The position numbers and the translations under genes are program-made. Of a DNA stretch of 64,000 nt, positions 62,340-64,000 are shown one piece after another (positions within the stretch are counted from its first letter, which is position 1; every line of letters starts with the position of its first letter). Source of the DNA: an uncultured Dongia sp. GTDB taxonomy: Bacteria; Pseudomonadota; Alphaproteobacteria; Dongiales; Dongiaceae. The DNA is taken from NCBI RefSeq assembly GCF_936916975.1, contig NZ_CAKZGO010000019.1, forward strand, positions 1 to 64,000, given 5' to 3'. The notes under the pieces are model-generated. The model saw only the letters and a program-made list of their open reading frames with translations. It was not told where the DNA came from and ran no database searches.

Positions 62340-62510
62340 CATTCATCGGTGCCCTTCGGGGCCTAAGAGGGAACGTGGGAGGGGATGCTTCCCCCAGCCA
62401 TGGCTGCCCCCGCAACTGTGAGCGGCGAGCCTCGCGCAATCGGCCACTGGATATGATCCGGGAAGGCGGCGCCAGGTAAAGACCCGCGAGCCAGGAGACC
62501 TGCCGATGAA
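62340..62510 (+). ncRNA. Cobalamin riboswitch
   Basis: About 170 bases immediately before cobG contain the core of the AdoCbl riboswitch: AGAGGGAACGTGGGAGG near 62367, GCTGCCCCCGCAACTGTGAGC near 62403 (in 20-base pieces), GGGAAGGCGG near 62459 and the B12 box AGCCAGGAGACCTGCC at 62489-62504. When cobalamin binds, the riboswitch should turn off the downstream gene cobG. It ends about 22 bases before the assigned start. Confidence 0.92.
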
Positions 62511-62525
62511 CGGGGTTGCGGTTGG

Positions 62526-63995
62526 ATGCATCGGTCGGGGCGTATCGATGCTGTGGCGGGTCACGCGTGTAAGGTGATCCACCCATTCACCGCGATGGTG
62601 TTTGCCGGTGACGACGTGACCGACCGCTTGGCGTCCAGTGCGGATCTATCCTGTGAGATTGAGGGCGATGGCAGCTCCAATCGCCGCTTCGCATGCCCAG
62701 GCCTGTTCCGCATCGTGCCCTCGCGCGATGGAGGCATCTGCCGCATCAAGCTGCCGCGCGGCGTCGTGACCTCGGCACAACTGCGCGTGATCGCCACCGC
62801 GGCCGACAAATTCGCCGGTGCGGTGGAGGCCACCAACCGCAGCAATATCCAGATCCGCGGTGTCCGTGCCGGTTGCGAGGACGCGCTGATCGCGGCACTG
62901 GTCGATGCTGGCCTCGGCCCCCGCACGACCGGCGCCGACGATGTGCGCAATGTGATGGTGAGCCCCACCGCCGGCCTCGATGCGGCGGCAATTGTCGACG
63001 TCACCCCGCTCGCCGACCGAATCCTGGCGCGCCTCGAAGCGGAAGCCAGATATCACGCCCTCTCGCCGAAATTCTCGATCCAGATCGACGGTGGCGAAAG
63101 TGTTGCCATGCTGGCACATCCCAACGACATCTGGTTCGCCGCAATTGATGACGCACATTTCGCCTTCGGATTTGCCGGCTGCCTCGGTGAAAGGCCGGTG
63201 GGCCTTGTCGCCGCGCCGGACGTTGAGGCGGCCTTGTTTGCCTTGGTGGACCTGTTCGGGGCCGAAATCGGCAAGACCAACGCGAACGGTGACAAGATCA
63301 CGCGCATGCGACACCTGCTGGTGGCGCGACATGCCCAAGAATTGGCATCTGCCCTGCCCTGCCCGGTCGACACGATCACCGACTGGCGGCGGGAATTGCC
63401 GATGCAACTTGGCCATATCGGTGCACGTGAGCAGACGGACGGACGCTTTGCGATGGGCGCCGTGCCACCGCTGGGGCGCATCGAAACGTCGATGCTACGC
63501 GGCCTTGCTGATCTGGCGGATTTGGTCTCGGCCGGGGAAATCCGCATGACGCCGTGGCAGAGCGTGCTGCTGCCAAACATCGTTGAAGATGCGCTCATGG
63601 ATGCGGTGGTGCAGCTGGACGACCTTGGCTTCATTACACAGCCCGACCGGACCCTGGCCGCAACAATCACCTGCGCCGGCAGTGCTGGCTGCAAATCGGG
63701 CCTCGCCGACACCAAGGCGGATGCACTGTCCTTGGCGGACAAGATCGACGGATCTGGTGCCAGCGTCTTCGGCCTGCACCTCACCGGCTGCAGCAAATCC
63801 TGTGCTTCGCCCCGCCCTGCCCCGGTGACCTTGCTGGGGATTTCACCCGGTCATTACGACGTCTTCGTGCGAAACGATTTCTGCGCGCAAAATGAGGGGC
63901 AAACGGCGGGATTCGGCAAGCAGATCGCGGCCGACCTCACTATCGAACAGGCAGCCACCTTGCTGGCCGACAAATCTTTGCGGGTTCCGGAGTAG
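62526..63995 (+). CDS. cobG: Precorrin-3B synthase
   Basis: A 489-residue oxygen-dependent enzyme related to sulfite/nitrite reductases, converting precorrin-3A to precorrin-3B with a [4Fe-4S] cluster. The duplicated reductase half motif includes FRIVPSRDGGICRIKLP and EATNRSNIQIRG near residue 115. The cluster cysteines lie in TCAGSAGCKSG and CSKSCASP near residues 380-425. The first ATG after the riboswitch, 62526, is used; the first ~20 residues lack family similarity, and a GTG at 62574 is possible. It ends 5 bases before the window edge. Confidence 0.94.
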   Translation: MHRSGRIDAVAGHACKVIHPFTAMVFAGDDVTDRLASSADLSCEIEGDGSSNRRFACPGLFRIVPSRDGGICRIKLPRGVVTSAQLRVIATAADKFAGAVEATNRSNIQIRGVRAGCEDALIAALVDAGLGPRTTGADDVRNVMVSPTAGLDAAAIVDVTPLADRILARLEAEARYHALSPKFSIQIDGGESVAMLAHPNDIWFAAIDDAHFAFGFAGCLGERPVGLVAAPDVEAALFALVDLFGAEIGKTNANGDKITRMRHLLVARHAQELASALPCPVDTITDWRRELPMQLGHIGAREQTDGRFAMGAVPPLGRIETSMLRGLADLADLVSAGEIRMTPWQSVLLPNIVEDALMDAVVQLDDLGFITQPDRTLAATITCAGSAGCKSGLADTKADALSLADKIDGSGASVFGLHLTGCSKSCASPRPAPVTLLGISPGHYDVFVRNDFCAQNEGQTAGFGKQIAADLTIEQAATLLADKSLRVPE

Positions 63996-64000
63996 AGTGA

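Overview
The window reads as chromosomal DNA of a high-GC alphaproteobacterium, most likely a Rhodospirillales-type heterotroph. This is inferred from gene content: a PHB-type acetoacetyl-CoA reductase, a B12-dependent class II ribonucleotide reductase, the aerobic cobalamin genes cobG and cobL, the 41-residue form of ribosomal protein L36, and Tmm/Tdm methylamine genes. No tRNA, rRNA, phage, insertion sequence or CRISPR array was seen. The first ~140 bases are a G/C-homopolymer-rich stretch that looks like a poor contig end. Region 1 (0.2-21.7 kb) is mostly housekeeping: phbB, a DMT exporter, a GST, purD/xseA (divergent), an M23 peptidase, a degenerate EAL-fold protein, a MocR/PNPOx divergent pair, a C13-peptidase-like lipoprotein, an AraC/DUF1203 divergent pair, a three-gene ABC-2 exporter, nrdJ with a DnaA-box cluster upstream, a serine hydrolase, a desaturase, a cold-shock protein with an RGG tail and a GreB-like factor. 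Region 2 (21.9-24.7 kb) is a DAO-type flavoenzyme, a GcvR-like ACT protein and a GlxA/CdhR-type AraC regulator, resembling a glycine-betaine or methyl-glycine catabolic module. A Tat-exported PhoD phosphatase follows. Region 3 (26.9-43.0 kb) is the most interesting part: an apparent methylated-amine catabolic island. Tmm would oxidise trimethylamine to TMAO, and Tdm (DUF1989-GcvT fusion) would demethylate TMAO to dimethylamine and formaldehyde. A glutamine-synthetase-like ligase and a three-subunit glutamate-synthase-like complex (MgsABC/GlxBCD type) would handle the methylamine end through gamma-glutamylmethylamide and N-methylglutamate. A single-chain DAO flavoprotein, a GntR/FCD regulator, an APC permease, a PhyH dioxygenase, a PAS plus short MCP-type signalling protein and an undescribed 138-residue protein co-transcribed with mgsABC complete it. 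The usual four-subunit N-methylglutamate dehydrogenase (SoxBDAG-like) and DmmABCD are not in the window. Region 4 (43.1-46.3 kb) has two paralogous secreted HExxH proteins around a TPR protein, plus another secreted protein. Region 5 (46.5-51.9 kb) is a LuxR regulator, the glycolate oxidase operon glcDEF and rpmJ with its own terminator. Region 6 (52-62.2 kb) has a methyltransferase, a MATE exporter, a D-arginine-dehydrogenase-like enzyme, two PilZ proteins, an agmatinase-family enzyme, a YtcJ-like amidohydrolase, an 80-residue protein, metF and cobL. Region 7 (62.3-64 kb) is a cobalamin riboswitch controlling cobG. Two families of intergenic inverted repeats (ends CGTCATG...CATGACG or GATGACG) recur between convergent or adjacent genes.
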